From: Marinomonas ostreistagni
GTDB taxonomy: Bacteria > Pseudomonadota > Gammaproteobacteria > Pseudomonadales > Marinomonadaceae
Length of the DNA stretch: 64,000 nucleotides
Assembly (NCBI RefSeq): GCF_016461785.1
Contig: NZ_JAEMUH010000013.1
Span: 83,018 to 147,017, forward strand
Reading direction: 5' to 3'
Each line of letters starts with the position of its first letter. Position 1 is the first letter of the stretch. The position numbers and the translations under genes are program-made. The notes under the pieces were generated by a model that made no database searches, was not told the DNA's origin, and saw nothing but the letters and a program-made list of their open reading frames with translations. This document shows positions 52,532 through 60,920 of this stretch, one piece after another.

Positions 52532-53290
52532 CTAATGAATCACTAAATCTAGATCATGAGCGAGCATGTGATAATCCATCGCTCCACGGCAGTTGGGAGA
52601 ATAATCTTGGATCGGTGATCCAAGTTCGAATGCTTCTGCCAACCGTATATTGGTTCTGATTCCTCTAAGTAGTTTGTGCGATCCAAAGCGATTTGACAGT
52701 GTGTTTATTACTCTGTTTTGTAATCGAATGTGACGATCTTCCATAACAGGTAACAAGCCCATGAGTTTTAGTGAAGGGTTAAACTCCGTTGCGATTTCTT
52801 TAAACAGCTCACTCAACTGCATGATGCCGTTCATTGAAAGTGCATGAGGAATAAAGGGGATGAGCACCCAATCGGCGCAAACTAATGCGGAAAGCAATGC
52901 GTTACTTAAGGAGGGTGGAGTATCAATCAAAATAAGATCAAATTGATCTTCCGGAAGAGATTGTATGCGTTGCTTTAACTGAGTGACATCATCAACCAAT
53001 TTTGATTCGTTAAAGTTTAAGTCCGCAGGCAGTAGCGAAAGAGATTCAAATTCTGTTTGTATGATTACCTCAGGCAAATGTATGTTTTGGTCGTTGATGA
53101 GTTGATGTACTCCAGCTTGAGGTTTGGTCATGTAATCAAGGCCGAGTAACCCTAAAGTCGCATGTCCTTGTGAATCTAAATCCACCACTAATACTTTTCG
53201 CCCTAGCTTCGACCATTGTCGTGCTAGGTTAACTACAGTGGTAGATTTCCCCATTCCTCCTTTACGGTTACACACTGTAATAACTTGCAT
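52532..53290 (-). CDS. ParA/Soj-family ATPase of the chemosensory operon
   Basis: The 252-aa protein has deviant Walker A K-G-G-M-G-K-S-T at 10-17 with its signature Lys, Walker A' V-V-D-L-D-S-Q-G-H-A-T and Walker B L-I-L-I-D-T-P-P-S. There is no ParB gene nearby, which argues against plasmid or chromosome segregation. ParA homologues in chemotaxis operons (ParC, PpfA) position signalling arrays at poles or mid-cell. Its ATG shares one base with the stop of the STAS-like gene, so the two are coupled. Role in array placement is inferred. Confidence 0.9.
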   Translation of the reverse strand: MQVITVCNRKGGMGKSTTVVNLARQWSKLGRKVLVVDLDSQGHATLGLLGLDYMTKPQAGVHQLINDQNIHLPEVIIQTEFESLSLLPADLNFNESKLVDDVTQLKQRIQSLPEDQFDLILIDTPPSLSNALLSALVCADWVLIPFIPHALSMNGIMQLSELFKEIATEFNPSLKLMGLLPVMEDRHIRLQNRVINTLSNRFGSHKLLRGIRTNIRLAEAFELGSPIQDYSPNCRGAMDYHMLAHDLDLVIH

Positions 53291-53541
53291 TACTCTGTCT
53301 CCATCAACACCTCAATACTGTCGCTCCAGAGCCTTTTAAAAGAAGAGTCTTCTGGAGATACAGAGACCGTTGGGCTGTGGCACAGTATTATTTGAAGTAG
53401 AGCTGTGTGTATATGTGTCGTTTGCTTCAAATTTAGTTTTCCTTTTGGGTGGTCAATAAGCCACTGTAGTAGTTCATCGCCATCTTCGATGCCACAAACT
53501 CCTTCCATCACAACGACATTTGTTTTGTAGGTTATTGGCAT
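53290..53541 (-). CDS. Small STAS-like protein of the chemosensory operon
   Basis: The 83-aa protein contains V-V-V-M-E-G-V-C-G-I-E-D-G, then a short strand G-K-L-N-L-K-Q-T-T-H-I-H-T-A-L-L-Q, which fits the core of a degenerate STAS domain in which the usual D-S-A-G loop is replaced by H-T-A-L. That fold call is tentative. It overlaps cheA by 10 bp and parA by 1 bp, so it is probably translated with them. It could act as an adaptor between CheA and the ParA-like ATPase; no direct evidence. Confidence 0.55.
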   Translation of the reverse strand: MPITYKTNVVVMEGVCGIEDGDELLQWLIDHPKGKLNLKQTTHIHTALLQIILCHSPTVSVSPEDSSFKRLWSDSIEVLMETE

Positions 53542-56345
53542 GATAGCAGCTCCTTAATGTTCAGAATCAGTAAGACACGCCCGTCGCCCAGTAGGGCGGA
53601 ACCTGAATAATAGTTATATTGAGACATGAGACCAGCAAGCGGTTTTTGCACGATATCAATCCCTTCGTGGAATAGATCGATCTTAAGCGCAATGTCTTCC
53701 CCATTCAGGTTCATTATCAGTAGCGGAACTTCTTCTTCGAATTGTGTCTCAGGTAAAGCAAGTAGGCTGTGTAGCGATAGAACTGGAATGACTTTATCGC
53801 GTAAAACAATTGCTTCTCCTTGTTTTATGCGTAGCAAACGATCGTGCGGCACTTTGACGGTTTCAACAATATTCTCCATCGAAATGCCAAAGCATTGCTG
53901 CTGTACCTCAACCATCATCACGCGGCTTACGGCCATCGTTAGAGGTAAGTAAAGACGAATAGTGGTTCCTTTTCCAAGTTCACTGTCGATGGTGACTCTA
54001 CCGCCAGCTTGTTGAACGAGGCCGTTGACGACATCCATACCAACACCACGACCAGATAAATCAGAGACTTGTTCTGCTGTTGAAAAGCCAGGAGCAAAGA
54101 TCAAATACAAGGCTTCCTGGTCTGTAATTGTCTCAAGCTTTTGCTCGCTGATGATGCCTTTTCGATAAGCGCTTTGTTTAAGTTTTGCAGGGTCCATACC
54201 ACGGCCATCATCGTCTACTTCAATGATGACTTGATCATCTTTAGGTATGGCGCGTAGGTAGAGGGAACCCTGGGCTGGTTTGCCTAGTGCGACACGTTCT
54301 TCTTCGGTTTCAAAGCCATGATCTAGGCTATTTCGCACCAAGTGAATGAGAGGGTCTGCTAGGTTCTCGACCACATTTTTATCAGCCTCAGACTCTTCCC
54401 CTTCTAGAACCAAGCGCACATCTTTATTGAGTTTGCGAGATAAGTCTCTAACGAGGCGAGGAAAGCGCTGAAAAATAGTTGAAACAGGCACCATGCGAAT
54501 CTGCATCATAGTACTTTGCATGGATTCAGCAAGACGATTAATGATGGCATATTGGCTTTTTATTTCTTTTGCTAAAGCGCGAACATTGAACTCATCTTCG
54601 GCCTTTTTCGCTAGGTATGGCAGGCTATTTTTGGCAACTACCAATTCTCCTACTAGATCCATCAGAATATCTATTCTGTGCTGATCAACTTTGAGTACCT
54701 GCGGTTTTTGATTATGAACAGGCTCTTTAGCCACAGGTTGAGTACTAGACAGATCTGTTCTAGCCAGCTCAGATGTACTGTCGCGGTCGCTGATTGGTTG
54801 CTGTAAATCTATAGGAGAAGGGGCAGGACTAATAAGAGAAGTTTGATCTAGTGCCGATTCATCCGCTGCTGCTTCTGATTCATGGGCCCTCAATGCTTGT
54901 TCTTGTCGAACTAGAGTGGCAATGTCTAACGTTTCTTCAGCATCATTTTCAGTAGACTCTAATGAATTAGTTTCCAAGGGAGACGTTGAGTCTAAGAGTG
55001 AGCGAATGAGAATGATAAGAGGGTTTGCAGATTGTTCCTGTTTTGCTTGCTGGCAAACATCTAATAGATTATTTGGTATGAACTCCTCGGGTAAGGCATG
55101 ATTGAAAATACGTTCAACAGAGTCTACGCGGCCTTCTAGATCGTCACTGTTGCTGAATTCTAGCATCCTAGCTTGCGTAGCTAGCAACGTTTTGACGTCA
55201 TTTGACAAATACTCTTCTTGAGGGCCTGTATCGGTAGTGGTGGTGTCCGCATCTGTTTGATGGCTTTCTGTTGAATCGCTGTTGACTTCAGATTTTAAAG
55301 AATAATCAAATTCCCCCGTTTCAATTGCTGTAAACAGCGCTTCTATAAGAGGCTTCTCTAAAACCTCTTTTTCAGCGATTGCTTTAATCCAGCGCATACA
55401 TGAAATTTGATAAACAGAAGGATTCGCAAGCTCAAGGATAGGTGCGATCAGATTTGGAATATTATGCCAAGACTCCTTATCAATGTGGGTTTTAAGTTCC
55501 GGCAAGACATCACTAAATAAGCTTTGATCATCACTCCACTGTCCCTGTGGGAAGGCTAACCAGCACATGTCGAGCGGGCATAATTTGATGTCATCTTCCA
55601 CATAACGATAATGGTCAATAAGTGTCTCTTCATCTGCGCTGGAAATAACATCGAAACTAAGCTGACACTGGTATGGATCCAGCGAATCAATCGTTGGCCA
55701 CTTTGCTACTGGTACAATGCGTAAATGCTGACAGCTTGGTGTTAACCGAGCAGTATGTAACGGATCGTCGCCAGTGAAGAAGCAAGATTCCTGAGGCGTG
55801 TATCTTAGAAATGTTAACTGATCAGCGTTTTGGAATATGTCAAAACGCTGCTGGTCAGATAAGCAGCCAAGGCTACTTTCGATTTCACTATAACCCAAAC
55901 GATGAGTGGTTTGATGCGACTTGGTTGCAAGGCTTAATTCATCGCACTCTTCTTTATGTTCAACTGGAATCATCTCAGATAGGGCTAAAATATGAGGCTG
56001 AGCTTTGTTATCCGCATCAGTATTTAACTCTCCAGTTGCTTCAAGCTCGTCAATCCAATCCGTGATTTGATCCATAGCGCTTAACAGTACATCAATATGA
56101 TCAGAGTTGAGCTGTATTTTGCCGGCACGTGCCAAGTCTAAAACGTCTTCTGCAACATGCATAAGGTGTGTGAATGCGCCAAGTTCAAATAACCCAGAAG
56201 AGCCTTTAATCGTGTGCATAGCGCGAAATAAATTCTGCATCACCGTTGGGTCATTCGGGCTCTGCTCAAGTGATAGGAAGCACTGGCTTGCTTCTTCCAA
56301 GTTATCACGGGATTCGGAAATAAAGGATTCTAGCATCGGGTTCAT
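53532..56345 (-). CDS. cheA: Chemotaxis histidine kinase CheA
   Basis: The 937-aa kinase has an HPt domain at 1-105 with phospho-His44 in A-M-H-T-I-K-G-S-S-G. A conserved region at about 178-262 (containing T-G-D-D-P-L and L-D-P-Y-Q-C-Q-L-S-F-D) is also seen in other large gammaproteobacterial CheAs. A long acidic low-complexity linker spans about 350-545. P3 dimerisation, P4 ATPase (N-box R-N-S-L-D-H-G-F, G1 D-D-D-G-R-G-M-D, G2 G-R-G-V-G-M-D) and the P5 CheW-like domain follow to the end. All catalytic boxes are intact. No fused receiver is present. ATG overlaps the upstream cheY stop. Confidence 0.96.
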   Translation of the reverse strand: MNPMLESFISESRDNLEEASQCFLSLEQSPNDPTVMQNLFRAMHTIKGSSGLFELGAFTHLMHVAEDVLDLARAGKIQLNSDHIDVLLSAMDQITDWIDELEATGELNTDADNKAQPHILALSEMIPVEHKEECDELSLATKSHQTTHRLGYSEIESSLGCLSDQQRFDIFQNADQLTFLRYTPQESCFFTGDDPLHTARLTPSCQHLRIVPVAKWPTIDSLDPYQCQLSFDVISSADEETLIDHYRYVEDDIKLCPLDMCWLAFPQGQWSDDQSLFSDVLPELKTHIDKESWHNIPNLIAPILELANPSVYQISCMRWIKAIAEKEVLEKPLIEALFTAIETGEFDYSLKSEVNSDSTESHQTDADTTTTDTGPQEEYLSNDVKTLLATQARMLEFSNSDDLEGRVDSVERIFNHALPEEFIPNNLLDVCQQAKQEQSANPLIILIRSLLDSTSPLETNSLESTENDAEETLDIATLVRQEQALRAHESEAAADESALDQTSLISPAPSPIDLQQPISDRDSTSELARTDLSSTQPVAKEPVHNQKPQVLKVDQHRIDILMDLVGELVVAKNSLPYLAKKAEDEFNVRALAKEIKSQYAIINRLAESMQSTMMQIRMVPVSTIFQRFPRLVRDLSRKLNKDVRLVLEGEESEADKNVVENLADPLIHLVRNSLDHGFETEEERVALGKPAQGSLYLRAIPKDDQVIIEVDDDGRGMDPAKLKQSAYRKGIISEQKLETITDQEALYLIFAPGFSTAEQVSDLSGRGVGMDVVNGLVQQAGGRVTIDSELGKGTTIRLYLPLTMAVSRVMMVEVQQQCFGISMENIVETVKVPHDRLLRIKQGEAIVLRDKVIPVLSLHSLLALPETQFEEEVPLLIMNLNGEDIALKIDLFHEGIDIVQKPLAGLMSQYNYYSGSALLGDGRVLLILNIKELLSCQ

Positions 56346-56713
56346 TCTGCACCTCCTGTTAGAAGCTTAGTAAAGGTCTGTATAGCTTCCATCCGGACAG
56401 GTTTAATAAAGTAAAAGTTGGCCCCAGCTTCGTAAGCTTTGTCGCGATCAGACTCTGTTTCTTCTGTGCTAATCATGATTGCTGGTGTTGCCTTTACCGC
56501 TGGAGTTTTACGAATCTCCTCGATAAAGGTATAGCCATCCATTTTTGGCATGTTGATGTCCACAAGAAATAAATCGTAAGTGTCTTGTGACGCTTTTTCT
56601 AATGCCTCAACACCATTGCCTGCTTCTTCAACGTGATAGCCAAGGCTCTCCATCAGCTGACGGTGATACATGCGAACGGTTGTGGCATCGTCAACAATTA
56701 GAATTTTCTTCAT
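56342..56713 (-). CDS. cheY: CheY-like single-domain response regulator (operon copy 1)
   Basis: The 123-aa receiver with V-D-D-A acidic pocket, phosphoacceptor Asp in L-V-D-I-N-M-P-K-M-D near residue 53, Ser/Thr in I-S-T-E and Lys in I-K-P-V near 103 is complete. It overlaps cheA by 4 bp and lies 12 bp after cheR, so expression is matched to the kinase. Candidate main output of the system, alongside the second CheY. The target (flagellar motor or other machinery) cannot be told from sequence. Confidence 0.94.
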   Translation of the reverse strand: MKKILIVDDATTVRMYHRQLMESLGYHVEEAGNGVEALEKASQDTYDLFLVDINMPKMDGYTFIEEIRKTPAVKATPAIMISTEETESDRDKAYEAGANFYFIKPVRMEAIQTFTKLLTGGAE

Positions 56714-56725
56714 GGAACCTATCTC

Positions 56726-57580
56726 CTATTCAATCGGCTTTTGGTAGGCAAGGGCATCTTTAAACTTGCGTATCTTGAATAATGATGAAATTCGACTCAT
56801 TGACTCTGAATGACCAAGGAATATATAACCGCCTGGTGATAAAGCGTCGTACAGCGCTTCTGCAACATTTCTGCGTGAATAATCATCAAAATAGATCAGT
56901 ACATTGCGACAAAAAATCAGGTCAATGTCGCGATACTTTTGCATGTCTTTTTGTTCGTTTAAGTTTACTTTTGAAAAGTGAACGCAGCTGCGTAAATCAT
57001 CAGTTGCCTGATAAAGTCCAAATTCTGTTTTATTGAAATATTTTTTACGTAAAGCAGGGCTTAAGTTTTGAACGGAACGTTCGTTGAAGATGCCTGCTTT
57101 TGCTTTTTCTAGAACCGAGGAATCGATATCTGAAGACAGTAGTTCTACATCTACGTGATTGATACCAGGCCACTTTTCCATTAAGTAAATGGCGATGGAG
57201 TAGGGTTCTTCACCAGTACTTGAAGGTACTGACCAAATCTTGAGCTCCGTTTTGTTCTGTGTGCGCACAATTTCATCCAGCAGCTCTTCCACCATGCAAT
57301 CAAATTGGTGAGATTCACGAAAGAAGTAAGTTTCATTGACTGTCATGATATTGATGAGCTGTTGTAGTTCTTCTCCAGATGCTTGAAAACGCATTGAAGT
57401 AAAATAATCTCTAAAGGAATTTGAGCTCGTTTTTTTTATGCGTTCAACCAAGCGTTTATCCACAAAGTAACGCTTACTGTCTTCAAATCGGATACCTGTT
57501 TTACGATAGAAGAAGTCTCTGAAGCGCTCGAATTCGGCATTCGTAATTTTGATGTCGATCTCTTTACTCAGCGCAGCCAT
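56726..57580 (-). CDS. cheR: Chemoreceptor glutamate methyltransferase CheR
   Basis: SAM-dependent enzyme methylating receptor glutamates for adaptation. In the 284 aa, the N-terminal alpha-helical domain contains N-E-T-Y-F-F-R-E near residue 82, the SAM loop reads S-S-T-G-E-E-P-Y-S near 120, and F-C-R-N-V-L-I-Y-F near 228 completes the family set. No TPR or other C-terminal extension. It lies 2 bp after the HEAT gene. Confidence 0.96.
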   Translation of the reverse strand: MAALSKEIDIKITNAEFERFRDFFYRKTGIRFEDSKRYFVDKRLVERIKKTSSNSFRDYFTSMRFQASGEELQQLINIMTVNETYFFRESHQFDCMVEELLDEIVRTQNKTELKIWSVPSSTGEEPYSIAIYLMEKWPGINHVDVELLSSDIDSSVLEKAKAGIFNERSVQNLSPALRKKYFNKTEFGLYQATDDLRSCVHFSKVNLNEQKDMQKYRDIDLIFCRNVLIYFDDYSRRNVAEALYDALSPGGYIFLGHSESMSRISSLFKIRKFKDALAYQKPIE

Positions 57581-57582
57581 AG

Positions 57583-58203
57583 TCAGTCCTCGCTCAGTCT
57601 TTTAATGGCAAGATTTACAATGAACTCTATGTACGGCTCATTTGGAAATCGTGCTAACACAGATTTCATGGCTGGTAGCATTTCTGGTGTACCAATTTCA
57701 GTGAGTCGATCAATGGCGGTGGCTACTACATTTACATGTTTGTCATGAAGGATGACATCCAAGAGCCAGGTTGGAGAGTCTGGATGCGCCAAAGTCTGTA
57801 AAATATCAATAGCGAAAATTCGTACATCGGAATCTTGATCGTGCAGCAAATCATTAATGTAGTCACCGATTTCGTTTGGCATGCCTTGTAAGATTTCAAT
57901 AACGCCGTTCCGAAGAGCTGCATTATCCGAACGAAGAAAGGGTAAAAGTCCTTCAAGCACTCGGTGACCACCAATGCACTGAAGGCTCACAAGAATGGCC
58001 CCCTTTACACGTATATTTGATTCTCGTGCGAGAGTGTTTAACAAAGCAGGCGCAGAAACAGGAAACTCAGCTAACGCACGAGCTGCCAAACGTCGATCTT
58101 CTGGACTGGTACTGTCAATTAAGCGAAGCCAATCTTGAAGACCATAAGCTGACTTTTCGCTAGTCGTAGCGGTTGCAACAGTTGCTGCTTTTTTAAGTAC
58201 CAT
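57583..58203 (-). CDS. HEAT-repeat protein in the chemosensory operon
   Basis: The 206-aa all-helical protein has about five HEAT-like helix pairs from residue 23 on, with recurrent D-R-R-L-A-A-R-A-L, I-R-V-K-G-A-I, L-R-N-G-V-I-E-I-L and V-R-I-F-A-I-D-I-L patterns. No membrane segment or enzyme motif. It sits between cheB and cheR. HEAT proteins are scaffolds, and analogous genes occur in other non-flagellar-type chemosensory clusters, so an adaptor role is plausible but unproven. Confidence 0.85.
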   Translation of the reverse strand: MVLKKAATVATATTSEKSAYGLQDWLRLIDSTSPEDRRLAARALAEFPVSAPALLNTLARESNIRVKGAILVSLQCIGGHRVLEGLLPFLRSDNAALRNGVIEILQGMPNEIGDYINDLLHDQDSDVRIFAIDILQTLAHPDSPTWLLDVILHDKHVNVVATAIDRLTEIGTPEMLPAMKSVLARFPNEPYIEFIVNLAIKRLSED

Positions 58204-58222
58204 TTTTGTTCTCCTAGAGTGG

Positions 58223-59329
58223 TCACATGACCCACTTCACAAGTTGGCTGGCAACCTTGTGACATGGCAAAATACAACTTGCACCATTTGCTTTGATCAG
58301 TTCTTGAGGCATACCGAAAACAACGGCAGTCTCTTCGGACTCGGCAATGGTTAAAGCACCGTTTTTCTTTAGCTGGGCCATTTCATGTGCGCCATCATTC
58401 CCCATTCCTGTGAGTTGAACGCAAACAATTCGTCCAGCTTTCACTGCTCGACCAGCGGACTCAACCATTCTGGAAACACTTGGGTGCCATAAATGTTGAT
58501 CTGAGGAGGGGGCTGGTTGTGCCATAAGTTTGTTATTGCGTCTGATGATCAACACATCGGCATCACCTTTTGCTATGTAGACTTTACCCGCTTCAAGCTC
58601 TGTCATACGTTCAATGTGCTCCACTTCTAGCGCCACTAAACCATTCAGGCGTTTTGACAAATTTTTTGTGAATGTGGCCGGCATATGTTGAGCAATCACA
58701 ATGGGAGCCTTGAAATTGATAGGAAGCCCCTTGAGCATTTCTTCCAATGTGCTTGGTCCCCCCGTCGACACACCAACTACAACCAAATCAATCTTCTCAG
58801 ATGCCGTTGGCGCCTCGATGCTCACAACGTCATGTTGAGCGTTGTCTGCATGATCTTGTTTGCGGGTAGATTTTTGATCTTTGACAGTACGTGTTTGTTT
58901 AACTTGAGGAGGGGGATCAAGTTTGGGACGTTTAATTCGAGCTCGAAGCGCAATACGCACTTTGCTTAATAAATCAGGAAATGCTTCGTTTATATTGAGT
59001 GAAACCGTTCCGCTTGGTTTGCAAACATAGTCCACTGCGCCGAGTTGAATCGCCTCAATCGTCGCCATAGCACCGCGCTTAGTGAGTGAGGATAGCATTA
59101 CTGTAGGGCAAGGATATTGCGTCATGATATGGCTTAAACACGTCAAACCATCCATAACGGGCATATTAATGTCTAACGTAATGGCGTCCGGTTTGAAATG
59201 TTGGACTTTATCTAAACATTCCTCACCATTCCGAGCAATTTCTACTCGATAGCCCTGCTGACGTAAAAACTCACCAATGTGCTTACGCATGAGGGCTGAA
59301 TCGTCGACGACTAAGATCAGCTCATTCAT
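58223..59329 (-). CDS. cheB: Chemoreceptor methylesterase CheB
   Basis: In the 368 aa, the N-terminal receiver (1-120) has V-V-D-D-S, phospho-Asp in T-L-D-I-N-M-P near 54 and Lys in C-K-P-S. A charged linker spans about 125-180. The C-terminal methylesterase/deamidase domain has the Ser of G-V-S-T-G-G-P near 186, the His of A-Q-H-M-P near 213 and the Asp of G-M-G-N-D-G-A near 308, a complete catalytic triad. It reverses CheR action when phosphorylated by CheA. The start is 6 bp after the triple-CheW gene. Confidence 0.97.
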   Translation of the reverse strand: MNELILVVDDSALMRKHIGEFLRQQGYRVEIARNGEECLDKVQHFKPDAITLDINMPVMDGLTCLSHIMTQYPCPTVMLSSLTKRGAMATIEAIQLGAVDYVCKPSGTVSLNINEAFPDLLSKVRIALRARIKRPKLDPPPQVKQTRTVKDQKSTRKQDHADNAQHDVVSIEAPTASEKIDLVVVGVSTGGPSTLEEMLKGLPINFKAPIVIAQHMPATFTKNLSKRLNGLVALEVEHIERMTELEAGKVYIAKGDADVLIIRRNNKLMAQPAPSSDQHLWHPSVSRMVESAGRAVKAGRIVCVQLTGMGNDGAHEMAQLKKNGALTIAESEETAVVFGMPQELIKANGASCILPCHKVASQLVKWVM

Positions 59330-59335
59330 GAATAA

Positions 59336-60886
59336 TTACTCCATTTGACCTGCAACAATATGTTGTTCATCTGAATTCAACAGCTCTCTTGCCGAGAGGA
59401 TCTGAATGATTCGGTTATTTTGTGAAAGATTGACAACCTTACCTAGCATACGATTTTGATCGTCAGACAAAGGCGGTGCATCTTCGATTTGACGTTTAGA
59501 CAAACGTAAAACTTCAGATACGGAATCCACCACAAAACCTGTTTTGATGGCGTCAATCGTGACAACCAAAATGCGCTGCCTGTCAGTACTTTCAGTTCGC
59601 TCCATATCAAAGCGTGTACGCATGTCGACGACAGGTAGAATCGTGCCGCGCAAATTGACCATGCCGTCGATAAAACTTGCAGTCTTGGGAACTTTATCGA
59701 GCTTGTCTGGAATGCGCGTGATCTCTTGAACATCCTCAATACTGATGCCGTATTCTTGATCAGAAAGTTTGAAAACCACCATTTGTTCAGTGTCGCTATC
59801 GAGTTCGATATGAGCTTCGCTTTTATCCATTAACTGTTCCTCTTGCTGAGTTTCCTCAAAGGCTCTTTGAACACTTGGGTACTGGAGTAGGCTTTCTGGG
59901 CGTAGCACAGAGACCAAGCGCTTTCCATTTTCAAGTCGGCAGATCTTTTCGATGTCATCGCAGTTTTGAGTATTTAAAAGCTTGGGAACGTCGCCTTGAT
60001 CTTTTGTTGTGACTCTAAGAACTTCTTTAACACCATCAACAACGAGTCCCACACAATTTGAACGATGACGGGAGTTGCTCAGATTAACCACTAGAATTCG
60101 TTGGTCGTCGTGATCATCGCAATCGTACATACCAAACAATGAGCGTAGGCTGATAAGAGGGAGAACACGTTCTCGTAGATTAATAAGACCTAAAACATGA
60201 CTGTCGACATTGGGAACTTTTGAGATGTCATCTGGCAGGCGAACAATCTCCTGAACAGACTCCAGATGAAATGCATATTCTTGTTCGTCTACATTAAAGC
60301 TAACGAGCATGTCTAAGTCTGCTTCGGCATCTTCGTCAGCTAGGTGTGCAGTGATTGATGTAGCACTGTTATCCAAATTACCAATTTGTGTTGCATCAGC
60401 AACAATGTCTTGAAATTGAATTTCTACACACTGTTTAGGTAAAAGAATTTGGATGAAGCCTTGCCCGTCATTCGACTGGATAACGCCTTGGAGCAGCTCC
60501 GCATCAATACTGCTTTTTATACTTTGCGCATTTTGAATGTCTTGATCAGCAACGCCGATGACCCGAGATACTCGATCTACCATCAAACCAACGTTTGAAC
60601 CGACATTAACGACTAATATCCGTGAACTGTCAGTCTGCTCAACTGCGTTTAAACATAGAATGCCACGAAGGTCCAAAACAGGGAGGACATGCCCACGTAG
60701 ATTCGCAAGTCCAAGAAGAGCGGAAGAGGTAAGTGGCACATCAACCATGCCAGGTACACGTATTATCTCAACAACATCTGACATAGGAAATGCGTAGCGC
60801 TCTTTACCTATGAAAAATGTGACGTACTGATTTAATGATTCTTCAATTGACTCATTGCCGAAGTCAGCCAGCATTGCATTAGTCAT
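59336..60886 (-). CDS. cheW: Triple-domain CheW adaptor
   Basis: The 516-aa protein consists of three consecutive CheW domains at about 20-160, 190-335 and 370-505, each starting with a hydrophobic strand and Y-[AG]-[FI] and containing the conserved [AIV]-N-L-R-[GE] turn (A-N-L-R-G, I-N-L-R-E, V-N-L-R-G). CheW couples receptors to CheA. Fusion of three CheW domains means one chain could occupy several lattice positions or link receptor types. No kinase domain is attached. It lies 34 bp downstream of the soluble receptor. Confidence 0.93.
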   Translation of the reverse strand: MTNAMLADFGNESIEESLNQYVTFFIGKERYAFPMSDVVEIIRVPGMVDVPLTSSALLGLANLRGHVLPVLDLRGILCLNAVEQTDSSRILVVNVGSNVGLMVDRVSRVIGVADQDIQNAQSIKSSIDAELLQGVIQSNDGQGFIQILLPKQCVEIQFQDIVADATQIGNLDNSATSITAHLADEDAEADLDMLVSFNVDEQEYAFHLESVQEIVRLPDDISKVPNVDSHVLGLINLRERVLPLISLRSLFGMYDCDDHDDQRILVVNLSNSRHRSNCVGLVVDGVKEVLRVTTKDQGDVPKLLNTQNCDDIEKICRLENGKRLVSVLRPESLLQYPSVQRAFEETQQEEQLMDKSEAHIELDSDTEQMVVFKLSDQEYGISIEDVQEITRIPDKLDKVPKTASFIDGMVNLRGTILPVVDMRTRFDMERTESTDRQRILVVTIDAIKTGFVVDSVSEVLRLSKRQIEDAPPLSDDQNRMLGKVVNLSQNNRIIQILSARELLNSDEQHIVAGQME

Positions 60887-60920
60887 AAGAACCTCCTATA
60901 CAAATGTATAAACGATGGGC

